This document shows positions 45,404-54,543 of a DNA stretch of 64,000 bases, piece by piece (positions within the stretch are counted from its first letter, which is position 1; each line of letters opens with the position of its first letter). The stretch is from Methanospirillum lacunae (GTDB lineage Archaea > Halobacteriota > Methanomicrobia > Methanomicrobiales > Methanospirillaceae). A program made the position numbers and the translations under genes. The DNA lies in assembly GCF_003173355.1 (NCBI RefSeq), contig NZ_QGMY01000008.1:1-64000 (forward strand). Reading direction: 5' to 3'. The notes below the pieces were generated by a model. That model did no database searches. It was not told the origin of the DNA and saw only the letters and a list, made by a program, of their open reading frames with translations.

Positions 45404-46506
45404 CCTGTTTTCCTCCTCCAAAGTAAGAACGCGAAGAATGGAGCACCTATAAGAGCAGTAAGGATTCCTAACGGAATTTCTGTGCTTATTAGCGTTCGTG
45501 AGATATCATCCATAACCAAGAGATATGACGCTCCCATGACTATTGTCATTGGCAGCAACTTGGAATAATCAGGACCCGTAATCATCCTTGCCAGATGAGG
45601 AACTACAAGTCCGACCCATCCAATAATTCCACTGATACATACTGCAGCTGCAGTAAGAAGAGTGGCACATAAGACGATTATTCTGGTAATCTGTTTGATG
45701 TCGATTCCAAGAGTTCTCGCTTCATCAGGACCTAGAGAAAGAAGATTTATTCTCCAGCGAATGAGCATCAGAATAAGTCCTCCGAGAAACATTGCCGGGG
45801 CTATCGACATAATATCGATATATCGTGCAGATGAAAGACTTCCCATAAGCCAAAAAACAATAGTTGGTAGTTTTTCATAAGGGTCTGCAACATACTTTGT
45901 TATTGAGAGCAGTGCACTAAAAAATGATGAAACAATCACTCCTGATAATACTAATACAAGAACCTGTCCGGTTTTATATAACCGGCTGAGAAGATATGTT
46001 GTGATGACTGCTGTAATTCCACCAATAAATGCAGAAACCTGTATATAATAGGTTGATAGTGATAACAAAATTGCACACGCTGCTCCAAACCCTGCACCCG
46101 AGGATACTCCCAGAATGTCTGGTGAAACGAGTGGATTTTTAAAGAGACCCTGATATGATGCACCAGCCATGGAAAGGGATGCACCTACAAGAACTGCTGC
46201 AATAATCCGAGGTAATCTGACCTGAAAAATAATTGTCTCTTCTGCACTCGACCATGTGTGTTCCATGGGAATAATTGGGGAGAAAAGGATTTTAAGAACA
46301 TTTCCAGGTTCTACTTCAAATCTACCAATGAATAAGGACCAGATTATGATAAAAAAAGGGAGAATATAAAGAATTACTATTAGAGGAAGTACTAGCCTTC
46401 TTTTTTTTGTAATCTTATTAATCTCTTCGTTGCTCACATTATTCCTGATTGATTCCCTGGAGGAAGGTTCTGTATCAATCGGATGATTATCATTTGAATT
46501 ATCCAT
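45394..46506 (-). CDS. FecCD-family ABC permease
   Basis: 370 residues. After a polar 35-residue N-terminus there are about ten membrane helices. Family hallmarks: RLPRIIAAVLVGASLSMAGA, YQGLFKNPLVSPDILGVSSG, GWVGLVVPHLARMI and the conserved end EIPLGILTALIGAPFFAFLL. FecCD/BtuC permeases import iron-siderophores, heme and cobalamin as a homodimer. AGGAGT lies before ATG 46506. It is upstream of, and overlaps, the ATPase gene. It lacks its own binding protein in the operon; several binding proteins nearby could serve it. Confidence 0.95.
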   Translation of the reverse strand: MDNSNDNHPIDTEPSSRESIRNNVSNEEINKITKKRRLVLPLIVILYILPFFIIIWSLFIGRFEVEPGNVLKILFSPIIPMEHTWSSAEETIIFQVRLPRIIAAVLVGASLSMAGASYQGLFKNPLVSPDILGVSSGAGFGAACAILLSLSTYYIQVSAFIGGITAVITTYLLSRLYKTGQVLVLVLSGVIVSSFFSALLSITKYVADPYEKLPTIVFWLMGSLSSARYIDIMSIAPAMFLGGLILMLIRWRINLLSLGPDEARTLGIDIKQITRIIVLCATLLTAAAVCISGIIGWVGLVVPHLARMITGPDYSKLLPMTIVMGASYLLVMDDISRTLISTEIPLGILTALIGAPFFAFLLWRRKTGWV

Positions 46507-46811
46507 TTTTACTCCTAGTTACAAATATGTATAATAAATCCGGATATCTGCGATGTATTTAAATACTGTACAATTGTGCATGTCTCTATATTATTCATTG
46601 CGTTTAGTTAAACCATTTAATTTAATTTAGATCAATTTCAAAAAAACGGACTGTAGCCTTATTTTTAAGATATTACTAAATTTTTAATCGAGTTACTCGA
46701 AGGTTATAAAAAATCTCATATACCTTGTTCTATACCGTTTTCTATGAAATCTGGCACAATTTTAATACATCATGAGTTGCAGAATTTTTCCTGTATTATT
46801 TAATTAAAAAA
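46507..46811 (-). promoter_or_regulatory. Promoter region of the first permease-ATPase operon
   Basis: About 300 AT-rich bases. gtatttaaatac at 46555-46566 is a perfect 12-base palindrome and could include the TATA element, about 50 bases before the permease ATG. tttagttaaacc near 46612 recurs in similar form before the second permease operon (59823). No gene is seen. The 46760-46811 part is the 3' side of the lone MoeA gene. Confidence 0.4.
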
Positions 46812-48002
46812 TTAGATGGCAAAATCAGGTCTGAGAAGCCTCACTTCGACTTCATCTCCTGCCTGAAGATCTTTTGATCCAACCTTTTTATGAAGAACTG
46901 CATCCGCCCTGACACCCATCATTTGACCAAATCTTCTTTCAACCGGGGATATCAGGGTTTTTCCATTATTCTTGGTGACAGTTACCATCATGAAAAAATC
47001 AAACCCAGCAAATGATGACACCGGTTGGGTAATTTCTCCTTTGATATATGTATCAGGTGGAATTGGGACTCCCCATTGTTTCAGCAGGGGATAAACTAAT
47101 TGATACAATGCGGTAAGAGAGGCAATAGATGGTCCTGGCATACCAAACACCGGCTTATTATTAACACTGGCCAGTGAAACCGGCTTTCCGGGACCCATTC
47201 CAACGCCATGAAACAGAAGAGATCCACTCCTTTTCAAGGCTTCAACAGCATAATCTTTAGATCCAGCTGAAGAGCCACCAAAGAGCAGAATCATATCACA
47301 ATCTTTACATAACTGCTGGATCTCCTGTGCCATGCCTTCAGGTTCATCAGAAACAATTGGAGCGAGAACCGGAGTAATCCCAAACTGTTTCAGATAGGCA
47401 GATATCATATATGAATTACTGTCAATTATCTGGCCGGGCAGGGGATTTTTATTTGGTGGAACAATTTCATCGCCTGAAGCAATATGGCCTATTTTCCAGT
47501 TTTTTACGTGTACTTCCCTGATTCCATATGTGAGAAGAGCACCGATATCATAGGGTATGACATAATGGCCGATATCCATCACAATATCGCCTTTTCCGAT
47601 ATCAACTCCTTTTGGAACCGTATTTTGAAATGCGGCCATGGGGGTATGTATCTGATATTTTCCATTTGAAATTTCTGTGACTTCTTCAATTGGTATAACT
47701 GCGTCATACCCATCAGGCATGGGAGTTCCTGTATTTACCCGGGGGGCTTCAAGTTCAATAAGGTTGGTTTCACTTGCTCCAATGGTCATTTCGCTTTTTA
47801 CAGCGATACCATCAGGTCCACCAAGAAGGAGTGGTGGATTGGTACGATTTGAGTGGACAGGATTTGTTAAAATACGGCCTGCTGCATCTGTCGTCGGAAT
47901 ACAGATAGTTGAGTCGCATGAAGGAAACGACTCCAACACAATTTTTTGTGCTTCTGCGAGAGAAATCATTTTTGATTGAACACTACTGCTGGGAATATTC
48001 AT
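46812..48002 (-). CDS. Lone MoeA-like protein inside the transporter island (moeA paralogue D)
   Basis: About 396 residues from ATG 48002 (GGTG just before); a GTG one codon upstream is possible. MoeA motifs: PDGIAVKSE keeps the key Asp with a shifted context, NTGTPMPDGYDAVIPIEEV, IGHIASGDEIV, CDMILLFGGSSAG, GPGKPVSLASVNNKPVFGMP and the C-terminal GDEVEVRLL. The MPT-binding loop has ASG where typical MoeA has STG. It is most like paralogue C without the PBP part. Its place between a FecCD operon and binding proteins suggests that the imported ligand and MoeA chemistry may be linked. Confidence 0.9.
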   Translation of the reverse strand: MNIPSSSVQSKMISLAEAQKIVLESFPSCDSTICIPTTDAAGRILTNPVHSNRTNPPLLLGGPDGIAVKSEMTIGASETNLIELEAPRVNTGTPMPDGYDAVIPIEEVTEISNGKYQIHTPMAAFQNTVPKGVDIGKGDIVMDIGHYVIPYDIGALLTYGIREVHVKNWKIGHIASGDEIVPPNKNPLPGQIIDSNSYMISAYLKQFGITPVLAPIVSDEPEGMAQEIQQLCKDCDMILLFGGSSAGSKDYAVEALKRSGSLLFHGVGMGPGKPVSLASVNNKPVFGMPGPSIASLTALYQLVYPLLKQWGVPIPPDTYIKGEITQPVSSFAGFDFFMMVTVTKNNGKTLISPVERRFGQMMGVRADAVLHKKVGSKDLQAGDEVEVRLLRPDFAI

Positions 48003-48005
48003 CAC

Positions 48006-48536
48006 CTGGATTTAGCAGATTACCCCTGCTCTCCAGTACTATGGGGAATGAGGGTGTATTAATTTATCTTTAACAAATGGAAATATTAATTACATAATAT
48101 TTCCAATATCTAGTGTCCAGTATGGAAGATAATCTTTCAAGTAGTCATTCCTATGATTACTAACGGAATAACTTCATGGTTGTTTACCTGAACATTATCT
48201 ACAAATCTGGATATCAGGGACTTGGCGAGATCCGATCCAAACGATCACTCCATTCCCTTATTCATTCTTCTTTAAACCTTTGAAATCTGTTAAATGTAAG
48301 AACCAATAATTACTATAATGTTAGGTTCTTTTTATATCGTGTAGACTTATTTTTTAGCCTGTTTTGAACTATATTGACTTATGGTGTTAATAATTAGGTT
48401 CATTAAAATCAATGTAATTTCAGAATGATTAAGATATTTTTAATTATTCTGTTGATAAATATATGATATCCGGATTCCCGGATACTGAAACCTGAAGTGA
48501 ATATATTTTATCCACTATACGGGATGGGTTAAGAAA
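48006..48536. promoter_or_regulatory. Divergent intergenic region before binding proteins 2 and 3
   Basis: 530 bases, no gene. aagaacc (48298-48304) and ggttctt (48324-48330) form a 7-bp inverted repeat 19 bases apart, followed by tttttatat. TTAGGTTC occurs at 48322 and again at 48394 within TAATAATTAGGTT, which matches TAATAATTAGGCT before binding protein 1. TATA-like tattttta occurs near 48430. These are candidate sites for a common regulator. Confidence 0.4.
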
Positions 48537-49616
48537 ATGAATCAACATAAAATGCAATTCTGGATCAATGTTGCATTGATTGCAACACTCGTGGTGAGTT
48601 GCACTGTTTGTATAGCAACAGCAGCAGACTCCACAAAAACGATCACTGACATGGCTGGCCGTCAATTAACAGTTCCTGATCCGATCAATTTAGCTATAGG
48701 AACAGCTCCGCCGGTTACTGTAATGACGTATATCATCGCTCCAGATAAATTAGTCGGTTTTAATTCTAACTATAACAGTTCGAAATATCTCCCTGACAAG
48801 TATAAGAATCTTCCAAATGTCGGCGGAACTCAGGGCCAAACAAAATTGAATGCTGAGAGTTTCTTTAAGTTTAATCCTGATGTGATATTAAACGGGCAGG
48901 TAATTTCAAAATTTAAGGATGCAAACGATATTGAAGATATTCAGACTCAATTGAATCCGATTCCGGTGATTGTTGTTGGGGATGTCACTAATCTCAGTAA
49001 TTTTGCTCCGGGAATGACATTTTTAGGACAGTTGTATAACAATCCTTCAAAAGCAGAGGAGTTCAATACATTTTATCAGAATATTTACGATAAAGTAACT
49101 AAAACAACTGCATCCATCCCTGAATCAGAGAGAAAGAAGGTGTATTATGCAGAAGGACCTGAAGGCCTGATGACAGATCCCGCAGAGTCTAATCATGCAC
49201 AACCTCTGAATGTTTGCAATGGAATTAATGTTGCAAACATTGAATGGACAAATATGGTTGGGAGAACCCCGGTTTCCATTGAGCAGATCATGTCGTGGAA
49301 TCCTGATGTTATAATTGCAGCTGATAAACAGTTCTATAATAAAGTCTACTCAGATCCGAACTGGAAAGAAATTAAGGCAGTAAAAGATAAGCAGGTATAT
49401 CTGGTTCCAAGTGATCCATTCAACTGGTATGATCGATCTCCGGGCGTTAATACTGTAATGGGAATTCCATGGACTGCAAAAGTTTTGTATCCAGACAAAT
49501 TCACTGATATGGATCTGAAGGCCCTTACAAAGGAGTTTTACACAAAGTTCTATCACTATGATATGACTGATAAGGAAGCAGAAGACCTCCTATCCGCTTC
49601 AGGGTTAAAGGTTTAA
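48537..49616 (+). CDS. ABC substrate-binding protein 2
   Basis: 359 residues. A signal peptide ends near ATAADST; VVSC within it is a weak lipobox match. Family features: ITDMAGRQLTVPDPINLAIG, TAPPVTVMTYIIAPDKLVGF, then EQIMSWNPDVIIAADKQ and RSPGVNTVMGIPWTAKVLYP, where Arg-Ile-Ile-Gly is replaced by Thr-Val-Met-Gly. Closest to proteins 1 and 3 in layout. The third binding-protein gene follows after 32 bases, so the two are probably one transcript. Confidence 0.92.
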   Translation: MNQHKMQFWINVALIATLVVSCTVCIATAADSTKTITDMAGRQLTVPDPINLAIGTAPPVTVMTYIIAPDKLVGFNSNYNSSKYLPDKYKNLPNVGGTQGQTKLNAESFFKFNPDVILNGQVISKFKDANDIEDIQTQLNPIPVIVVGDVTNLSNFAPGMTFLGQLYNNPSKAEEFNTFYQNIYDKVTKTTASIPESERKKVYYAEGPEGLMTDPAESNHAQPLNVCNGINVANIEWTNMVGRTPVSIEQIMSWNPDVIIAADKQFYNKVYSDPNWKEIKAVKDKQVYLVPSDPFNWYDRSPGVNTVMGIPWTAKVLYPDKFTDMDLKALTKEFYTKFYHYDMTDKEAEDLLSASGLKV

Positions 49617-49648
49617 TCAGGTAACTGATTTAAAATGATGAGAATGGT

Positions 49649-50707
49649 ATGAAACTAAAAAATTTACTCCTTATTTTTATCCTCCTACTCCTTTTAGTTC
49701 AAGTATTACCTGTAACAGGATTACAAGCATCTAACGCAGAAAATAGGACTATTACGGATATGGTTGGGAGAAGTATAGAGATTCCAACCCAAATCAATCA
49801 TGTTTTAAGTACTGCACCACCTACTACCATGACTATCTACATGCTTGCCCCCGATACATTGCTGGGATTAAATTCTGCATCCAATACTACAAAGTTCATG
49901 GATCAAAAATATCGGGATCTTCCAAATGTTGGTGGATGGTATGGGACATCGACTGGTAACTATGAAACTTTCATTTCATTAAAACCTGACGTGGTTATTG
50001 AGCCAGACCTTGGGACAGGAGATCTCTCTAAAACAATCCTTGAGCGACAGGAAAAATTTAGTGAAATTCCAGTAATTGGAATCATGGACGCGAGAAACAT
50101 TACCGGATATGATCCGTCAATCCAGTTTCTGGGATCCTTATTGAATAAAGAGTCTGAATCAAAATCCCTTCTAGAATTTTATCACCGTGTCCTTTCGCTG
50201 GTACAGAATAAGGCTTCTTCAATCCCTGATGATAAGAAAGTAACGGTATACTATGCTGAAGGACCAAAAGGCCTTAAAACAGATCCCGTTGGTTCATCCC
50301 ATTCAGAACTTATTGAATTAGTTGGGGGAAAGAACATTGCGGATTGTAATATAACCCCTGGAATGGGTATGACTGAGGTATCCATGGAACAGGTACTGTC
50401 ATGGAATCCAGATGTTATCATCGTCGGCGATCCCGGATTTTACAAGTCGGTGTATTCTGATCCAATCTGGGCAAACATAAAAGCGGTTCAGAATAAGCGG
50501 GTATATTTAGTACCACAAGCACCATTCCCCTGGTTTGACAGGCCACCTGGAGTAAACAGAATTATTGGTATTCCATGGGTAGCAAAGATTTTGTATCCGG
50601 ATGTATATTCAGATATTGATATTACATCATTGGCAAAAGAATTCTATTCAAAGTTTTATCATTATGACCTATCAGATAGTGATCTAACCAGTATTCTTAA
50701 CCCATAA
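49649..50707 (+). CDS. ABC substrate-binding protein 3
   Basis: 352 residues with signal peptide MKLKNLLLIFILLLLLVQVL (cleavage region near LQASNAE). ITDMVGRSIEIPTQINHVLS, TAPPTTMTIYMLAPDTLLGL, GNYETFISLKPDVVIEP, MEQVLSWNPDVIIVGDP and RPPGVNRIIGIPWVAKILYP place it in the subgroup with protein 1. The C-terminus YSKFYHYDLSDSDLTSIL repeats the family's end pattern. Gene order 2-3 suggests duplication in place. Confidence 0.92.
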   Translation: MKLKNLLLIFILLLLLVQVLPVTGLQASNAENRTITDMVGRSIEIPTQINHVLSTAPPTTMTIYMLAPDTLLGLNSASNTTKFMDQKYRDLPNVGGWYGTSTGNYETFISLKPDVVIEPDLGTGDLSKTILERQEKFSEIPVIGIMDARNITGYDPSIQFLGSLLNKESESKSLLEFYHRVLSLVQNKASSIPDDKKVTVYYAEGPKGLKTDPVGSSHSELIELVGGKNIADCNITPGMGMTEVSMEQVLSWNPDVIIVGDPGFYKSVYSDPIWANIKAVQNKRVYLVPQAPFPWFDRPPGVNRIIGIPWVAKILYPDVYSDIDITSLAKEFYSKFYHYDLSDSDLTSILNP

Positions 50708-50789
50708 TGGGTTTTAAGAATTGGATAGATTCGAAATCTTTTTTTATATTGACAAGATTGCTTGATAGTACTTAACCCAAAAAGAAGAA

Positions 50790-52187
50790 TTAAGATGATT
50801 TAATCATCTCTATAAATGATTCAACCCGGTTATGGGACTGCTCCAGTGACTCCATTCGTGTCAGTTCACCAACTTCAATACTAATTGCAGGAAGACCGGT
50901 CTCTTCTTTGATGTAATCAGTTATCATTCCGGCTATGGCACTCTGATAATTGCATCCCCAGTTGAACATGAATACAACACCATCTGCCCGGGATGCTTTT
51001 ACCTGTTCTACGGTCCATTTTGCCCGTTCTTCTGTTGATCGCTCGTATGGAAGGGAGGCATATGAAACCGCAAGGTTCTCATACGGATCGCCAGTCTCTT
51101 TTACATTCATACAGATAGAACTCCAGACATCATCGCTACCAACAAGTACACCGCCTTTTCGGTCAACAAAGTTGGCATTAGGCATAACACACGATCCACA
51201 GACAAAGAGCCGTGCCGGATCATCAACAAGCCCAAAGCCTTTGACCCCATTGTTGACTCTGGTTTGCAGTTCATCTCTGGTTTCTTTGAGAACCTGGTTG
51301 GCTACTGGAAAATCAAAAGCGCCCATCATCCCGAGATGAGCAAATCCGCCATCAACGCTGTTTGTCGGGGGTACTTTCCCGCTCCACCATACCTGTTCAC
51401 ATTCCCGGACGAGAGATCGTGCTTTGTTTTGAATCTTTATTTCTTTACGGATATCGTCATCAGTGACTTCTTTTCCGGTTACCTTTTCTAATTGATGGAC
51501 AAGGGAATGAAGTTCTTCCTTTATGTATTCAACTCTCCATTCTCCTTCTTCAAAATTACTTGGATAATCGATTAATATCGTTGGAATACTACTGGATTCA
51601 CTTCGATATGCCTCAACTGCATATGCCATATCTGAGCAGCGTGAACAGAGACAGGGTGCTATTGCTGATATTGGAAGATCACGGGTTTTCAACAGACCAA
51701 CGTTTGCGATAAGATTGCAGCACTCAAAAGAGAGATTCTGCCGTGCTTCTTCGAGAAGAGATGCCCCGGTGAGATTTGCATTTTTATACGCTCTCCCCTC
51801 CTGAGTATTCATGATCCACCCTCTTAAAAACATCGGACCAACTGAAATGCATCCCGCTGCCTGGTATAAGTCTGAAGTAATTCCTCCCTGTACGAGGATC
51901 AACGGTGTTTTATTTCTGACAAATTTCCGAAGTCTATCGATTCCGGTCATACCCAGGTAGTTTCTTCTGATTCCGCTGATAAGGGAAACATCCCCTGATA
52001 ACTGATGACCAAATGCCGGGTTAGTTGAAAAAGCAAATGGAAAACGTTTGGGTCCGGTTACTGTCATAAAGTGCCATATCTGTTCAGCTGTAACCGTAGT
52101 TCCATCAGAAAAATTTAAATCCTCAGTTTCAAGAACCAATGGTTTAATCTCATCCGGGTATGTGAACGGTGGGTAATCAACTCTCAT
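50790..52187 (-). CDS. 2-hydroxyacyl-CoA dehydratase-type (HgdB/BcrC-fold) Fe-S subunit, second component
   Basis: 465 residues. Family marks are LILVQGGITSDLYQAAGCIS, FDFPVANQ, RLFVCGSCVMPN and GVVFMFNWGCNYQSAIAGM, with APCLCSRCSDMAYAVEAYR adding a cluster of extra Cys around residues 195-200. Such subunits carry a [4Fe-4S] cluster, in some relatives a double-cubane cluster, that takes electrons from the HgdC ATPase. It is translated with its partner (ATGA overlap at 52184-52187). No CoA-transferase, ligase or electron-transfer flavoprotein is nearby, so substrate and pathway are open. Confidence 0.9.
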   Translation of the reverse strand: MRVDYPPFTYPDEIKPLVLETEDLNFSDGTTVTAEQIWHFMTVTGPKRFPFAFSTNPAFGHQLSGDVSLISGIRRNYLGMTGIDRLRKFVRNKTPLILVQGGITSDLYQAAGCISVGPMFLRGWIMNTQEGRAYKNANLTGASLLEEARQNLSFECCNLIANVGLLKTRDLPISAIAPCLCSRCSDMAYAVEAYRSESSSIPTILIDYPSNFEEGEWRVEYIKEELHSLVHQLEKVTGKEVTDDDIRKEIKIQNKARSLVRECEQVWWSGKVPPTNSVDGGFAHLGMMGAFDFPVANQVLKETRDELQTRVNNGVKGFGLVDDPARLFVCGSCVMPNANFVDRKGGVLVGSDDVWSSICMNVKETGDPYENLAVSYASLPYERSTEERAKWTVEQVKASRADGVVFMFNWGCNYQSAIAGMITDYIKEETGLPAISIEVGELTRMESLEQSHNRVESFIEMIKSS

Positions 52188-53365
52188 GCTCGTACCTCCG
52201 GACTATTTTGTCCTTTCAGAATCTCGAAGAATGCTTCAACTCTTGTCCTGATTGCTTCAACGTCAGAACCTGAGTATTCGGTATGAATTTCAAGTAAAGG
52301 CACTCCAACATTTTTAAGACGGTTTTTCAGCCCTGTTGTTTTAAAGGTTGCTGAATCACAGTAGCGTATTGTATGATAAATGACCCCATTTGCCTTGGTT
52401 TCAAGGACTGCAGACATCAGATGCTCAAACCTGGTATCATTATCCATTTCTAAACAGGGAAGAGTATAGTGGGGTATCCGGTTCAAATACGCATCAGCAA
52501 TACTGGAAACAGAAGGATGTTCTATGTGCATATTCAGGGAAGGGTTCAGACCTGTCCAGAGATCATCCCGTACGATTGTTCCATTCATCTGCTCAATCAG
52601 ATCTACCAGTTTCTCATCTCCTGGAGCGATAGCACTTCCTGAAAGAATAATCCTGATATCCTGACTTTTCTTACCGGAACTCTTTGGAGATGATTCAATT
52701 TCACTTAGTAACTCCTGTAAAAGGGAGAAGTAAATCCGTTTGTCAAGATAGTATCCTGCGTGAACAACCTCATTGGCTTCTTTCCAGTTGAGAGGGCAAT
52801 CAGCAGCCAGAAGAGATTGAAACATCTTTTTGGTACTATCTCTGATGTTTTGAAAGAGATCTATCGACTCTGCCAAATTTAACGTATCAATTTTTCTGCC
52901 CGCAATAACCTCGAGATTCCGGGTAAAATGCTCTATCTCACCCCTGAAATATTTTTGAGCAGCGACTGAATGCGGATTTCTAGGAACACCAAGAAATAAT
53001 GTTTTTTTCTTAAAATAGTACTTTGATACCTCACCTAGCCGGTAGATCTGCATGCAGGCATTGTCAAAAGCAACAACATCAGCAGCTCGGATATATGGGT
53101 CAGTGTTTTCTGCAAACATACCCATAGATCCACGAATAAAGGCACAATTCTGTGAGGATATGTATCGTGCCCCGAGTTCAACTAATCGTTCATCTCCTCC
53201 TTTGCCTAACCGGACAGGGATCATTCCAAGGGCATGAATTATCTCTTCTGGTATGAAATAACCAAACCATCCGATGACAATTTTCCCGTTATTTCTTTCA
53301 GATTCTAACGCACTTGGTCGTTGCTTTACTGCATCACGAATTTTCTTAAGTGCTGGTAAGGTCAT
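52184..53365 (-). CDS. 2-hydroxyacyl-CoA dehydratase-type (HgdB-fold) Fe-S subunit, first component
   Basis: 393 residues. IVIGWFGYFIPEEIIHALGM is the usual start of the fold, then IPVRLGKGG, SSQNCAFIRGSMG, FDNACMQIYR, DIRIILSGSAIAPGD and TIRYCDSATFK, giving three likely cluster cysteines (in SQNC, DNAC and RYC). It resembles the HgdB/FldB type. It overlaps both neighbours by ATGA, so the activase and the two subunits form a tight three-gene operon, 53.4-50.8 kb on the minus strand. Confidence 0.9.
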   Translation of the reverse strand: MTLPALKKIRDAVKQRPSALESERNNGKIVIGWFGYFIPEEIIHALGMIPVRLGKGGDERLVELGARYISSQNCAFIRGSMGMFAENTDPYIRAADVVAFDNACMQIYRLGEVSKYYFKKKTLFLGVPRNPHSVAAQKYFRGEIEHFTRNLEVIAGRKIDTLNLAESIDLFQNIRDSTKKMFQSLLAADCPLNWKEANEVVHAGYYLDKRIYFSLLQELLSEIESSPKSSGKKSQDIRIILSGSAIAPGDEKLVDLIEQMNGTIVRDDLWTGLNPSLNMHIEHPSVSSIADAYLNRIPHYTLPCLEMDNDTRFEHLMSAVLETKANGVIYHTIRYCDSATFKTTGLKNRLKNVGVPLLEIHTEYSGSDVEAIRTRVEAFFEILKGQNSPEVRA

Positions 53366-54177
53366 GATGCATCACGTGAAACTTTTTTTTCTGCAATTCT
53401 TGCTGCCCCAAGAGCCCCGATAATCTGTGGATCAAAGTTCGGGACAATGATCGGTTTATTAAAGGCATCTGCCAGAGCTCTCCTCATTCCTTCATTCTTG
53501 GCTACCCCTCCGGAGAATAAAATAGCATCTTCAACACCGACTCTGATAGTCATCCCGGTAATGCGGTGTGCGATAGCATGATGAACTCCCCGAAGAATAT
53601 TTTCCGGCTTTTCCCCTCTCGCGAGCAATGAAACGACTTCAGATTCTGCGAATACGGTGCAGGTACTGCTAATTGGGACGATATCTTCTGCCTTTAATGC
53701 CATAGGGCCAAGATTCTCAAGTTTTACCCTAAATACTGATGCGATGACTTCAAGAAACCGGCCAGTGCCTGCTGCACATTTATCATTCATGATAAAATCC
53801 GATACATTACCTGAATTATCAATCCTGATAACTTTACAGTCCTGTCCTCCCATATCTATCACCGTCCTGGTTGCCTGATTGATAGAATACGCTCCTTTTG
53901 CATGGCAGGTTATTTCTGTGACTGTTTCATCGGCATAGGGTGCTGATATCCTCCCATAACCGGTTGCCACAGTATATGTTGGTTTTTTCCCTGCACAGCC
54001 AATTGACTCCATGGCTTTCTCAAGTGCTTCCAAACCACTTTTTTCTGGAAAGATACCAGTTGGAATTATACATGATCCGATAACGGCTCCATCTGAAATT
54101 AATACTGATTTTGTCGTGAGGGAGCCTATATCTACACCTGCTGCTACTTTTTGATTTATATTATCATCTTCTGTCAT
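53362..54177 (-). CDS. HgdC-type ATPase/activase with [4Fe-4S] cluster
   Basis: 271 residues, standard length. The ASKHA phosphate loop is GVDIGSLTTKSVLISDG near 14-30. The cluster cysteines, one per subunit pair position, are in NDKCAAGTGRFLE and SSTCTVFAESEV. VIDMGGQDCKVIRID and FSGGVAKNEGMRRAL complete the family. It hydrolyses ATP to push single low-potential electrons into the dehydratase-type partner ('archerase'). In a transporter island it may drive reduction of a metal complex or cofactor instead of a fatty-acid or amino-acid pathway. The upstream gap (54178-54543) should hold its promoter. Confidence 0.94.
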   Translation of the reverse strand: MTEDDNINQKVAAGVDIGSLTTKSVLISDGAVIGSCIIPTGIFPEKSGLEALEKAMESIGCAGKKPTYTVATGYGRISAPYADETVTEITCHAKGAYSINQATRTVIDMGGQDCKVIRIDNSGNVSDFIMNDKCAAGTGRFLEVIASVFRVKLENLGPMALKAEDIVPISSTCTVFAESEVVSLLARGEKPENILRGVHHAIAHRITGMTIRVGVEDAILFSGGVAKNEGMRRALADAFNKPIIVPNFDPQIIGALGAARIAEKKVSRDAS

Positions 54178-54543
54178 TGTTGTCAGGAATTATAATTGCT
54201 TTAAAGATATTCATCAGATAATCGCATCTAACCTAGTAATTTAGATAAAATATCCAAATTAATTTTGAATTAACCTTCTAACGTCTGCATGTTCTTCATC
54301 TCTTTGTGAGTAATAGTGAAAATGACGGTACCAATATTTGATCCATGTTTGGTTTATTCAAAAAAATACAACCGTATTGATCTACATAAAAGTACTTTCA
54401 ACTTGTTTAATTTGATTTTTAGATAAATAAATATTATCAATTTATATTTTTAAAATATCTACTTAATGTTGAGAACTGGATTCAATATTGAATCGCGATA
54501 ATTAATTATGGCCCTTCAAAGGACCTAAAAAAGAAAAATGGTA
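54178..54543 (-). promoter_or_regulatory. AT-rich region upstream of the HgdC operon
   Basis: 366 bases with no gene. The HgdC-HgdB promoter should be near 54200-54280; several TATA-like runs prevent a choice. A T-rich tract (on the minus strand) directly after the stop of the binding-protein gene at 54544, with an imperfect repeat ggcccttc/aaggacc at about 54510-54526, could end that transcript. Confidence 0.4.
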
